64,000 bases of DNA from Blasia pusilla (taxonomy: Eukaryota > Marchantiophyta > Marchantiopsida > Blasiales), in NCBI GenBank assembly GCA_050084515.1, contig CM114273.1, forward strand, positions 40,486,001 through 40,550,000, given 5' to 3'. The notes under the pieces are model-generated. The model searched no databases. It had not been told where the DNA came from and saw nothing but the letters and a program-made list of their open reading frames with translations. The translations under genes were made by a program, and so were the position numbers. This document shows positions 12,373 to 24,473 of this stretch, one piece after another (the first letter of the stretch is position 1; each line of letters starts with the position of its first letter).

Positions 12373-12599
12373 TGTTGAGTGCCTTGCTCTTTGGTGTTAT
12401 TTGCGAGAATTTGGATCATTCAACACTTGCTAGGATTCTAATTGCAATATAGAGTAACTAGCTTGATGAGTGTAGTGGAAATCCAATGTTGTCGTGGGAA
12501 TCATTGAATCCCTCTTGTTGAATATCCCCTTTAGTAATTTGGATGGTATGATGGGGGACCAAGACCCTTAAAATCAGTTTGCCCATAGACCATGATAGT

Positions 12600-15470
12600 T
12601 AAAAAATTCTCAAATTTGTGAGTGGATTATGAGGGTATTACAAGTGTAGTGTGTGATAGATCTCTACTCTTATGTATGGCTGGGTAGATATATTGCCTCG
12701 CACCACTTGATCTACTATGAGAGTGTTGCCGTCAGGTGTAGATTCGATAGGTGGAAAAGCCCGATCCACTCTCCATGGAGTTCCTACCACTATGTTGTGG
12801 GGCCTCTCATCGTCGCACAAATCTCTCTATTCACATTGGCCTTGACATCCTCCTCCTCCAAACTCTACGATATAGAATCGGTATCTGATTCCAATCGACA
12901 AGCTATCTTCCTTCTTGACTTCTGCCCATCCCCCAAAACCTTCTACACTTCTAGCAAAAAATTCATTCAATCTTCAACTTATCAGTCCGCGCGCCCTGAT
13001 AGTTCCTCCCCAACTCTCAAAGAACTCCAATGTAGGACTGAAACTAGGTGGTGCTCTATCACCAGAGGTCTCTGCCACCTTACCACCCTCTCTGCCATCC
13101 TCTCCATCTAGTCCTTGGGCTGATGGTGTAGGCCTCTCCCCTCTCATTATCCCATCCTATGCCTCACGACTACTAGTGGACACATATCATGGAGCTCCAT
13201 ACATCCTCTTAAGGCATTGATCTCTATTGAGTATAAAGATCGGAACTCCATTTAGTCATCCATTGAAGAACCCTCTAAATGCTCGAACAAACCCTTCCAT
13301 GCCATAAAAGGGTTGAAGTGCGTAGGGGCTCATATCTCATGGAAGTCGCACAATGTGTGAAACTCATGGATGAATTAATCTAGATCTATGATGCCTACCA
13401 CAACTAAGAACCGACGCATGCCTTGATGGCCCATATTGTCCATCTCCCTCCATGTGACACTATCTTTGTTTGTGATCTCGTTACCAGACCCATTGTCTAG
13501 TCATGACGATCCAACCATGGGAGTCGGGGTGGTTCCTCACTCAAAACCCCCTCGATACCTCACTCTACTCCGTGTCACTTCACTACCACTGCTCATATAC
13601 CTCGTTCTTTTGAACCCTAGAAGACTTTCGTGATGAAAACCGTGTCTTGCATGCTCAAGTACTGACACTCACCAAGAGTCTCCCATACTCCTCACTTGCT
13701 CGCATATGCTAATGCTAATCCCGCAATGACACACTCGGTCTCACGGCTCGAGCTTACCGTGACCCTCTCAACTAGCTCACATAAGCTATTGATACTCTTT
13801 CTCGGTTCATACAAGCGACCCCTATATGGAAAACCTTCCTATATCCACAAACGTGTTGCACATGCAAGGAATCTACACTAATTACCATTGCTACACCCAT
13901 CTAGCCTAAGCTCTATCCGAAACCCAACACCCTCAATGATATGAGATAAGTGTGGGAAAAGGTACTCGAATGGATAATCTGAACATGCCCACCATCAATC
14001 TACTCCATAGTCAACACTGACTACTCCATTTGGTTCGGAAACCTCCATGACACGAAAATCTCCCCAAATTGTACGTTGACCCTCCCGTCAGCAGATGTGG
14101 ACTACTCGTCGATATCGGCACATGTATCTCCACCACTAGCATTCCGTTATAAACCCTCGGCGTGGATCACCCATCTTGACTACAATCGAAGTCACCTAAC
14201 TCTGACCCTTGTCCTTTAGCCTCCTTACCTTGTGGCTCCACTTGACTCTCTTCCGTTGAGTTTGCCGCATCTTCACTCACAACTCCTAGTTTTCCACCTT
14301 CTTCGCAGGTACCTCCGTACTTGTCAGACTCCTTCCAAACTCCAAGCGTGCTCCTCTCTCCCTTGGCCGCAGTCCTTATGCAAGGCCTCCTTGCCTTAAG
14401 GTTTTGTATCAACCTTCATTGGCCTTCACTTGCACGGTGCCTTTTGCTTCAACGCATACTCACTGTTGGCTTCTCGTCTCCTTACCATCCAAGTCCATTC
14501 TCTGTCACAACCATGACCGACACGGTCCTTCTCTTCGAATTCTTAGTCTTGCGCCCCTTTGATGCCCCAATCACCTTGGCCACTCCTTCTGAAAAAACTC
14601 TCCCCTTTCTTTGGAGTTGACTCTAGTCATAACTCCTTTCGACACAACTCTCTATGGAGTCCTCCCCATTTTTGGCTCCTCAGCGCCTTACCCAAGGCAC
14701 ACTGCCCTATGTAGGGCGACCGACTCTCTCAACGGATCTCTTACTCCCTTGCACAATTGCGTCTACTTAGCCGCGCTAGACCTAAAAAGCTATGACCTAA
14801 AATGTTACAAAGTGACCTAAACAACTACCAAGCCGCCATGACTTAACAACCCCTAATTAGATTAAAACAAGAAAAATGACTCACTTGGCCTAAAACTCCA
14901 CTCTTGAATCTACATCGACATATCGAACCATATCCACCCTATGCTATGAAGGAATTAAGATGTTAGCATCCTAGTTCCTACACACACATGCAAGAGAGAT
15001 GCTTCAAAGGCTCAACATGAGAAAAATGGCTCGGGAAAGCCATCTCTCCCTCTTTTATAGCCTTGGGAAGAGCCAAAACGCCCTTCTCCCCAAAATAGCT
15101 ATCGCATCGGCAACCTACATGCCCAAGTTACCGGATGACCGTTGACTTGATCAATGGATCACTTGATTGACCAAGACCAAAATAGGAAAATCTTTAGAGA
15201 TAAATTTCAGGAAGCAACTTGTCGTGCGCGTACTCTCTTTGAACATTAATCTTTGTTGTTGCGGAATCGTGCGTTCAGTAGGACACGCTCTCAACGCTAA
15301 TCTGCATCCAAATACGCACTTTGGTTAGTCGAGTCTGGATCCATCGGCGGGAAAACTTTCCGAGTTCTCATGTCGGTCTCTCATCAAGCTCAACCTTCCT
15401 AGTTTCGCCATTTACAACACAGGAAAATCTCGAAAGACTTGGGACAGACTTTCTGATCGGTTCAGGTACC
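12600..15470 (-). mobile_element. Decayed Ty3/gypsy-type element fragment (gag-bearing)
   Basis: On the minus strand this segment reads LTR-like sequence (15470 to about 14900), then spacer, then a gag-like fragment (about 13650-13000). A TATA-like CTATAAAAGAGGG lies at 15060-15048. The LTR-like part matches 1078-1305 in inverted orientation. An 85-bp piece at about 12885-12970 recurs at 15603-15695. Many in-frame stops are present, so nothing is expressed as an intact protein. No reverse transcriptase was found, so it is a truncated or gag-only relative of the elements at 18-22 and 33-40 kb. Confidence 0.5.
13000..13650 (-). pseudogene. gag pseudogene related to the 39.1-40.2 kb gag
   Basis: Translation of the minus strand gives TRSRVRYRGGF..., then MDNMG, then IDLD, and the block AWKGLFEHLEGSSMDD followed by EFRSL. 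The gag at 39127-40173 has the same order: TRSGLRYRLLF, WDMDGI, IELEDV, AWKGLFQHLEGPPIDDY, EFRKD. At least three in-frame stop codons interrupt it. The shared order and spacing make homology firm, although the copy is dead. Confidence 0.6.
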
Positions 15471-17404
15471 TCCAATGGACATCCAATGAGTCCCTAGCCA
15501 CGAGTCACAAACAACCCTCTATGCCGTCAACGCAGTAGAACTCTACTTGTCAGCTGACTAAGATGTGACAACCTCCTATTACAAGTTTGGCATATGATAT
15601 TGCCATAATTTCATATGATTCCAATCGATAAGATATCCTCCTTCTTGAATTCTGCGTGTTCCCCAAAACCTTCTAGACTTCTAGCAAAATATTCACATGG
15701 ATGTTTGGTATGCCACTAAAAATCCCGATGTCCCCCTCCCATTAGAGGTTGGGCATATGATGTTGCCATAAACACACATGTCCAGTACTAGTTCTTGAAA
15801 CATAAATAACTTGGAAATTGTAATTAAAAAGGTCCCTAAAAGTGATTTCTCAACATACCAAGGTCACGAGTATGTCCCAATTTGCAAACACTTGCTTATA
15901 TGTCTTCTTGCCATGGTGAATATCATTCATCATTGCGGGCTTGCACTGACTACTATAATGAATCTAATTTCAGAAATCTTGTTGAAAAAGGGTTAGATTT
16001 ATTCTTAATTAACAAGAAATATCCCAAATAACCAAAACATTAAGGGGGAGATATACTCACCCTATCAACAACTTCGCTGCTTGCAACAACTTTGCTACTT
16101 GTTGTCAATCCACTCTCTCGCGTACAATTGCTAATCGATGCCAACTCCCATCTCAAGATCTTCATCCAAGTCATGATGTCATAATTCTTGGTATTCCGTA
16201 TTACAAACACCCATTACTCCTTATCACTCTCAAATGTTCTTGCCACTAATTTACGTGCAACAATCGTCATTTGATGATGACGATCGAGGGTGAAGCAAGT
16301 GATTATCTTCTACATCATGTGACCCAAGTTGCTCCCTCTATTTAATAAATTCCCCTGAATATATTTTTGGATTCTTAGTCAATCAGGAAGGATGTGGTTT
16401 TTCCATATGTCACTTATTTCTTTGTACCTCTCACAATATGACAAAGGAACTTCTTCCCCTCACTTTTTTTTGTATCTCCAATATGACTCAAAGTAAACTT
16501 GGGCTATGATCTCTCAATCCAATTGCGTGTGGCTCAAATTGAGTTTCGCCCTCTATTAGTTGCTCCCTCATTATTGCAGTAAGAACCATTCTAGCATGTA
16601 GTGTGGGATATTGGGTCAAACATGATCTCCCTTTGATGATAGGGACGTATTCAATGTAAATCCATTTATAGATGTGCTATAGAATCATCAATATGTCACA
16701 TCAAGTGCTCCTAAGTTTTCAAAATAACTCTGATTGGAATCCGATATGGACCATGAGATAGTAGAGTAGTATGAACTATTCATCCAAATGAGCTACGACA
16801 TGTATCCACGTCATTTATTACGTAAAATTTATGTGCATATCATAAAAATTACAGTTATCTCTAAATCTATCATCTCACCCTCCTTTTTATTCTTTTCCTC
16901 TTGTCTCATCAATTTGCAAAAATTCTTCCATTTGTAAGTGTCTAATTGCAATTCTCATGACAATAAATTTGGAGTTTTTCTCGATACTCTTTGAAGGCTT
17001 GTTGTTCTTATATATCTAAAATAGATCTTATTTTTTCAATCCCCCAACCCTTGTATGCATTCTATCGATGACAACTTTGTTTTCAAGATTATCCCAAAAT
17101 TAGATGTCTACTCCACACATGACTCTTTGCAACTCTAAGATCATATGCTTCAACATTATGCTCCAATGTAATCATCACAACCACCAATACCTTTAGTCAG
17201 CCTTGATATCAATTTTTCCAGTGGAACAAGGGAGAAAATAACTTCTTGGACATTGTACAAATCCCACACAATGTCATTTATATTAGAATGTGGCTCCAAT
17301 ATACTCCACTTACCTTTCAAAGCATCGTCCATGTTGGATAGAACTAATGATGAAATTACTTGGGCAAGTTAACATCCACATTCCTTTAAATCACCACAAA
17401 AATT

Positions 17405-18145
17405 TGTCGTGCGTATACACATCGCTACATAACATACATCGCTGTCACCGAACACACACACAAACACACACGATCCCATGCTAACTCATGGCATCCAAAC
17501 AACGAAGCAAGAAGTACCAAAATATCTCCAATAAAATAAAATCCAATTTCTCTCACAACACCATAGTTCTCACATGTGTGCACTCTCACATGTCTCTCTC
17601 AATATCAAACCAAACCCACTCTCCTAATGAGAGGCTTGGGTTACACACACAAGGCAAGCAAGATCATAGCTCCGCCGCATCATGCCAAGAGGTTCAACAA
17701 AGAGAGAATGAGCTCTCAAGCTCTCTCCATGGTAACCTATGCTCCCAACTCACCTCCTTGGCTCTTGACCTAATGTAGGAGATCAAGGGCTACTTACCAA
17801 AAATAGAAAGTCGATCATAGGCTCAAAATGGTACTTACGTAAAATAGTAAGTTCCTCAATATGGCTCCAAATGAGCCGAAACGAAGGGGAAACCTGCTTT
17901 CTCAGGTTTTCCGGGGCCTCAACAGGTCATCCTTGACCTATTGAGCATGTCCTCCACTACTCATGAAATTGCTCTACTAGATCTCACCGATATATCGTAA
18001 AAGACGTGACAGTTGTCGTGCGCATACACATCGGTACACAACATACATTGCTGTGACCGAACACACACACAAACACACATGATCCCATGCTAACTCATGG
18101 CATCCAAACAACGAGACAAGAAGTACCAAAATATCTCCAATCATC
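17405..18145 (-). repeat. 3' LTR region of the first gypsy element, with its own end repeats
   Basis: A segment of about 130 bp (TGTCGTGCG..ACACATCG...CCATGCTAACTCATGGCATCC...ATCTCCAA) occurs at 17405-17530 and again at 18014-18142, 609 bp apart. The sequence left of 17405 shares nothing with the other copies, so this is the outer edge of the element. The middle part (17540-18010) matches the solo-like copy at 30184-30825. The repeat on both sides of the middle makes the exact LTR limits ambiguous. Confidence 0.55.
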
Positions 18146-18321
18146 CTCCTAGTTGGTGGTTAGGTCCCTCTAACTCCAGATAGCCATCTATCCCTACCTA
18201 CCATGACATACATCTTTCGGACGCTACGAGCAAGAAGGCCTGGTGCTCATGTGGCCCCATCGTTGGTCGCTTTCTTGTCATCCATGTCACAGACACAAGT
18301 CGAAATGTAGATCTACCTACT

Positions 18322-18462
18322 CTATGTACATCTAGGACACATCCATCGTCCCTGAGGAATCCTAGTGAGAGGTGGCGTCAAACATGCCATATGTCATCCT
18401 CTCGAACATCCATCACAGACTAGCATAGTGGATGCACCATGGGCAGAACCACACAACATACA
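18322..18462 (-). pseudogene. PHD finger at the end of the first gypsy polyprotein
   Basis: The minus strand encodes a C4HC3 zinc motif: CMLC, eleven residues, CDGC, four positions, HMAC, then W-M-C-P-R-C-T and a TAG stop at 18324-18322. The tryptophan before the histidine is a TGA stop, a single-base change. PHD fingers bind histone tails, often H3K4me. Here it replaces the chromodomain that some gypsy integrases carry at the same place. Upstream lies the integrase C-terminal domain, which ends in the motif WKDHVRNCAPCHLPN. Confidence 0.7.
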
Positions 18463-19575
18463 CCGCAAGCCTGCATGAACTATTGCTAAGCTCGGATCAA
18501 CTCTACTGTCAATGTTCGGAAGATGACATGGTGCACAGTTACGTACATGGTCCTTCCAAACCATACCATCGTGTTCCTCCAATAAGAGAACACCGGAAGG
18601 CAAAACCTCACGCACTCTCAAGATGGTGCGCCCTGCAATCACATCCAACGTTGTGGGTGTCGTGTGCTGCAAATAGACATAGTCTCACTGATGAAACCTC
18701 TGGATAGTAGGTCGATAACCACCTCCCCGAATAGTCGCATACCTCAATGTATCCCGATGTTGCGTAATTGCCAAGTTCTCAAACTCCATGGGCATCACTC
18801 TCCGAAACAACTCAGCCCTCTCAGAACATGCTCGCATCAATACATCAGGGTCATCAAGGTTCAACACCTCACCAGTATCTCGACGAATGGCCGCAAGTAA
18901 ATCTGGCTCTCGGCCATAAAGCAACAAGTACGGTGAGAAAGACGCTAAGGATGTATTCACGCCGAATCTGTATCCCATCGCCAACCACGGCAACTAAAAG
19001 TCCCAATCTCCTAGGTAACCTCTCTGCAAGCCATACTTGCATAGTCCTCTCTTCACCGTCTGCATAACCCACTCCGCTAGTCCATCCGCCTCACGATGAT
19101 CTCGCGAAGTAGTGCGGTGGTCGATTAGTGTCTAATCACACAAGGCCTGAAACTCCCCGCGGAACTCTGTACCCTGGTCTATCAACACCTCAGCTGGTGC
19201 ACCGTAATGACTCAACACTCGATCTAGGAAGGCATGTGCTACTCCCTCACTTGCTTTTTCAGGCAATGTAACCAACTCTATCCACTTCGAGAAGTGCTCG
19301 ACCATCATCAACACATAACGATTATGGCGCTCTGTCAAAGGCAAAGGTCCTGCAAAATCCAAACTCCATCTATAACCTAAACCCATGATCGAAAGTGGAT
19401 GCGACTGTGGAGTTGGAGCATTGAACGATGCTCGGACTCGATCACACACCATGCATCTGGCAACAAACTGTTGAACGTCAATCTGCATGCCTCACCACCA
19501 ATACTGAATCTTGAGCAAGCTATATGTCCGCTTCACTCTAAAATGACCCAACTCCTCGTGGGCATGACGCACCAA
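18463..19575 (-). pseudogene. Integrase of the first gypsy element (broken)
   Basis: In minus-strand order there is an HHCC zinc-binding part (HAHEELGH ... CMVC) and then the catalytic core, with DFAGPL, LIDQGTEF and the DHREADGLAE block carrying the expected D, D and E residues. After that comes a C-terminal domain with the conserved CAPCHLPN string. Stops and frame breaks occur near 19500, 19130, 19070 and 18685. The DDE residues are kept but the frame is not, so the gene is dead. It would have inserted the cDNA copy of the element. Confidence 0.75.
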
Positions 19576-19599
19576 ACGTGCTCTTTGCGAAGGATGAGG

Positions 19600-20382
19600 C
19601 ACTACACGCACTCTACTATCCTCCCACACTCACAACACATGTGTGCCCTCCCACCGGAACCGTCTGGCTCGCTGTAGGATCCAATCCCGCTCTCTAGCAC
19701 CCATTGTGCTGGCAACACTTCCAGTACGCAGGTACTCCAAGACCACTCCATCGTCGTGAATGTCTCGGCCACCTGTCGTCTCCTCACCGGCCTCTGGATC
19801 TAAGGACTCTCCATCAGACCTCGCCATCAAAGTCTCACCAATCTGGATCTCCATAGCCAACAAGCCCAAATAGGCTGACACATGCTATCCTGGCACCAAC
19901 TCCTCATCACTCTCACCATGCCAACGAGTTCCAGTCGCATCTCGTTGAGTCGGGTATGGGTTACGGCTCAAACCATTTGCATCTTGGTTGATCATCCCAG
20001 GTCTAAGCACCACCTGGAAGTCATACTCCTGCAACAAAAGAGCCCATCTCGCAAGCTTCGCTGTAAGCTTGTCGGACTACATCAACCACTTAAGTGGTTG
20101 ATGATCAATAATGATGGTAAAGGGATTTCCGAATAGATAACATCTAAAATGTGCGACAACCCACACTGCAACCAAGCAATCACCCTCATACGAGCTATAT
20201 TTTGCCTCTACAACGTTGTTTGAGTGACTAGCGTAAGCCACCACAAACTCTCTACCATCATCGTCATGATGGGTGAGCACGGCTCCAAGCCCCAACATGC
20301 TCCAATCGGTATGCAATTGGAAAGGATGCCCCTTGATCGATCTCCTCAATATGGGCGCATAAGTCAATCTATCCTTGATCAT
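19600..20382 (-). pseudogene. RNase H domain and linker of the first gypsy element
   Basis: The frame at 20382-20077 has the RNase H-type sequence FQLHTDWSMLGLGAVLTHHD, AYASHSNN, YSSYEGDCLV and IIDHQPLKW, typical of Ty3/gypsy elements. The linker to the integrase (about 19881-19600) is open only in pieces. The domain would remove RNA from the RNA-DNA hybrid during reverse transcription. Confidence 0.7.
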
Positions 20383-20399
20383 CTAAAATGCTCTCTCTT

Positions 20400-21125
20400 G
20401 CTCATACCCCTAGTGCCACTCTTGATCCACCTTGGTCATCAAGGTTAGCGGCTTTGCAATCGAACTAAAACCCTTGATGTACCGTCGATAGAAGTTTGCC
20501 AATCCCATGAATGCACAAACTCGACTTATATATGTAGGGCGTGGAATGCGTGAAATAGCCTCTACCTTTGTCCGTTGCACACCAAGGCCCCATGGATATA
20601 TCGTATGACCCAAGTACTCAATCTGGCCATAGAAGAACTTGCACTTTCCTAGATGTAGCTTCAACCCATGTAACTACAATCGTCGAAACACATCCTCTAG
20701 ATGTTGCTCATGCTTCTCAACTGTGGCGCTAAAGACTACGATGTCATCAATATAACACCTAGCAAAATCAAGACCTGCCAAGATCATATCCATTACCCTG
20801 TGAAACTCAGGGTATTCGAGTGTTCGATCTCTTTGGAGGGATTAGCAGTGGGTTAGCTGTTGTTTTGCAGGCAGGAGTGCACATCCTTCTTGGTGGGCAT
20901 GACAATGGCAGATGCATACTCCCCATGCGACATCTCCACTAGTCTTGCTCCAACCAAGTCCTGGCTCCTACTGTGAATCAGAGCCCTCTCCATATCATTG
21001 TACCTGTAGGGTTGTCGGAAGATCGGCGTATCACTCGACAACTCAATGCGGATCCCCGGTCCCTTCAGCGTACCCAAATCCTACATGCTAAACGTAAAGC
21101 AGCTCCTATAACTCCTGAGGAACTG
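20400..21125 (-). pseudogene. Reverse transcriptase of the first gypsy element, internally deleted
   Basis: The N-terminal piece (21077-20875) has FRQPYRYNDMERA and GEYASAIVMPTKKDVH. The C-terminal piece (about 20815-20410) has the catalytic YIDD, KLHLGKCKFF, YLGH and AFMGLANFYRRY. About 90 residues present in the other copy (from GNYTD through the LDLRAGYHQ block to LKNAPA) are missing. The gap is filled by about 60 bp of foreign order (20814-20875), which reads as methyltransferase motif I on the opposite strand. A stop also interrupts the thumb region near 20680. Confidence 0.75.
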
Positions 21126-21371
21126 ATGTATTCGGCGCCGCTCTCCTCCTGTCAACTTAGGGCCCATATCTGGCTCCCAAGTCTCCATCATGACTACGGG
21201 AGGACTCTCCGACGCAAATATCGGTGGTTGCTATGGTGCAGCCCCGTCTCGAACAATAACACTCGACCGCTCTCCTACAGCCAACTGCAAACTCTGATCT
21301 CCTCCACATGCAATGCCCAGAACCACACTCGATGCTGTGGCTATCATCTCCTGGCGTACCTGCAAAACATC

Positions 21372-22637
21372 CTAAGAAGTCCAAGGGTATCTCTCTCGAT
21401 CTCCCCTGGTGTGTCGATCTCCTCTGGTCTTGCCCCCAGCCAGTGCCTCCACCGTCTCGATAGGCATGGGGCTCACCAACGCAACCGTTGTGATCAGTCG
21501 CGATCTCATCCGACCCTGCTCAGCCACTCCCAAGCTGAAGATCCATGTCAAGCAGTTCAGGTCTATTGCCTGACCCAAGACATGGCGTCGTGATGCCTCT
21601 GATAGTGAGGGTAGTGTCGTCACTCCTGTGGGAAATCCCATCGCCCGCTCTCTCTCGTCGGCGTTGGGCTCCACCAACCTCTGAACGTGGTCATCCCAAA
21701 CCAAGCCAGGACCGGCCTCCTTGTATGCATAGGAAGCGGGAAAACTCACAAATGTGGGAAAGGCTGCCCGCGGCTTGCCTACCCTATTGACCACAGTCAA
21801 TCGTGGTCGATCATCGTGCCTCACTGCCTGTGAGCGACGACCTGGATCCAGAATGGAATCCACTAACAAATAGGAGGGGCGCTTCACTCTCGCATACGCC
21901 CTCCGTAACACCGCATGGGACACCAAGTTGGTCCACCATAGACGCAGGCGATGGGCTCTAGAACCTACACTCGCCGCATCCAAGAACATTGCTGGGCCGA
22001 TCCAGGCATGCACCTGATGAGCACTCGTCAACACCCATGACCTAGAGTCTCCTAAGATGGGCACATTCTCCAGAATGTAGGATGGAGAATGAGAATGGTG
22101 CTCCTGCAACTTCCGTAAGACCCTCAACATCTCCCAAAACAACCTGGATCGAGTATCAGCCAACCCGCTGCCTCGTCCAACACTCGATTGGCCCTGACAT
22201 GGCCAACCAGAAATGACCAAATCAATGGTCCCTACCCGCTCCTGCAACTTCCGTAAGACCCTCAACATCTCCCAAAACAACCTGGATCGAGTATCAGCCA
22301 ACCCGCTGCCTCGTCCAGCACTCGATTGGCCCTGACATGGCCAACCAGAAATGACCAAATCAATGGTCCCTACCCGCTCTAAGTCTTGCGCCCCCAACAA
22401 CAAAATATCCGTCGGTAGGGAACTCTAGTATCCGTGTACCGCGGACGCAGAAAATAAGTCGGGAAATTGTAGGCGTAATTGTGCCACATGTCGTAGTGAG
22501 ACACACCTCGCAACATCATCACTCTCCACATACAGATACTCTGTGATGTTGCTTCCTCCCATGAGTGTATGGGCTAGTGTTGGGATAGTCTCGAGAATAC
22601 TCGATGGTACTATACAAGTAGCCCCCATACATGGCAT
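21372..22637 (-). CDS. C5-cytosine-methyltransferase domain of the first gypsy element
   Basis: An open frame of 343 codons (22403-21372) carries the motifs of a DNA cytosine-5 methyltransferase in canonical order. Motif IV is GWPCQGQS, with the catalytic Cys after Pro. Motif VI is YILENVP. Motif VIII is GSRAHRLRLWW. The target-recognition region follows, and motif X is LGQAIDLN after MGFPTGVT. Motif II (YVESDDVA) lies in the next frame at about 22540, and motif I is missing at this end. The motif IV segment is tandemly duplicated (two 138-bp copies). It sits upstream of the reverse transcriptase. With motif I lost it should not bind the methyl donor, so it is probably inactive. No frame break occurs inside the 343 codons. 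Confidence 0.75.
22101..22376 (-). repeat. 138-bp tandem duplication inside the methyltransferase frame
   Basis: Positions 22101-22238 and 22239-22376 are almost identical. I see one clear difference (CCAACACTCG versus CCAGCACTCG), giving Val versus Ala. The unit is exactly 46 codons, so the frame stays open, and it repeats motif IV and the following helix. Confidence 0.85.
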
Positions 22638-24473
22638 TGCGTGTGTCTTGCATGCTCAAGGGAACTTGTATGAAGAGATAGTGTCCTCAAAGTGTAGCTT
22701 GAAATAGAAATGTTCAAGAAGACAATGTAGATAATAAAGACTTTCACTACTAGATTTCTATCAAGCTCCATGTATTTCACTTAGGTTGGTTTTTTACTAC
22801 AGACGCCATAGCACCCAACCTTAAGTGTGATCTCATCAACGGGTTGATGGAGATAAATTTCTTTGTCAAAGAGGCCATGGTGGTGAAGGGTCACTCTAAC
22901 ATCACTCTCCAGATCCCTCTTGGTGTTCGGTCTTTGAGACCGATTTGTCATCTTGGTCATCATCTTCATAGGGTGAATTGTGATCTGACTCGTATCGCTT
23001 GTTTGATGGCAAAGGCAACTCATCCATTGAGTCACATTACCTCGTATCGTGCAAGTTTCCCTCTCCATGGGCCATTGGTTGACAAGCCAAATCTACTCCT
23101 TTACAATGCTAGCTCCATCCGGATGGGGCATATCCTCTTTTAGGACCAAAATGTTAATTAGTATTACCAAGAAGATTCTACAACCAAATTGAAAGGTTAA
23201 ATACTTAAATTGAAGAAAATTAATATGGCATAAGTGTTTACATTCTCAAGTACCAATGTCTTGAGCACCTTGTCTAATATTGGAAATACTGGTCTTGCGT
23301 TTGCATAGAGGTCCATATTTCACATATGTGCTCAAAACTAGGATACTCTTTGTATCAAATGTACGTTCATCTAACAAAAAAAATGGATTCACTTGCACCA
23401 AAGTTTAGTATGGAGAAGTATGTTGTATTTAATCAAACATACACAACATGGACATAATCAAACTCACTTACAAATAAACATCTCTTGGAACATCTTCATA
23501 CCGCCCTAGCCAAAATGGTGTGTGCCTAAGATTGTGGGAGTGCATGATTGAGCTTCACGATGTTAGCTATCTAGTTGCACACCTGCCACATTACCAACCT
23601 CCTCGATCATGAACTCCCTCTCCAAGAAAGTCAATCACATCCTACTGGTAGCATCACGTGTGCATGTGAGAGAATTGAGAATTTGATTCTAGTTCACAAT
23701 GAAGATATTACAATTACCATGTAATATATAACCGTGAACTTTTTTGAATAGCAAAAGAAAAACGTTGGGCAAGGCTCTTTTAGAGTTGAGCAATCTAGAT
23801 TTATGGAACCCCTATGGATTTAAGTTTGCCATAAATGTACTCCTCATTACTTATTTGAAATGATATTCAATTCGTTTTAAGTTCCTTCGATGCAAACTTA
23901 CAAGACTAAAAAATTATAGCCACCTTTGTTTGCTGCGCTGGGTTATCTACACATCTACTGTCATTTACTGCTACTAAAATTCAAGCCGACCTCCAGCTGC
24001 TTTTGAACAACTGCGCCATGGATATGGTATTATAATTGCCTACTTTCACACGTTGCTACATGGGAACCTGGCTGGATATGGTAGTTCCCTAATTGCACAT
24101 TAAATCCAGCTAGTTGTATGAAGTGATTTAAGAAATAGGCTCCCCGGAAAACTTTGGAGCATGGTGGACGTTCATCTTCCAGGGAAACAAAGTTAGCAGA
24201 TAGGTATCAGCACACACAACCCCAAGGAAGAACGAAACATGGTTCTACTGCCAATATGAAGCTTTGGTCATTTGTGAGCAATGTGCTTGTTCAAGGACAG
24301 GCCTCAAAAGATTTTCCACAGATGTCAAAGAGTACAAAAGAGCGGCACTCTTTGAATGTTACAGCAAAAGAGGTCATATTTACACTTGACATTCGAGTGT
24401 GTTGACCTCTAGAGCCTAGTTCTACACCCTGCATATTACTTGTCACAGATTTATACAAATGGAAACAAGTAGC

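Noticed and set aside
12653-13111. 152-codon plus-strand frame
   Set aside because: No recognisable domain; it lies opposite the decayed gag-bearing element and looks like chance.
17290-17778. Plus-strand frames around the 17.4-kb LTR
   Set aside because: They lie inside LTR sequence repeated at 30.2 kb and are not conserved as protein between copies.
20973-21593. 206-codon plus-strand frame
   Set aside because: Antisense to the RT and methyltransferase of the first gypsy element.
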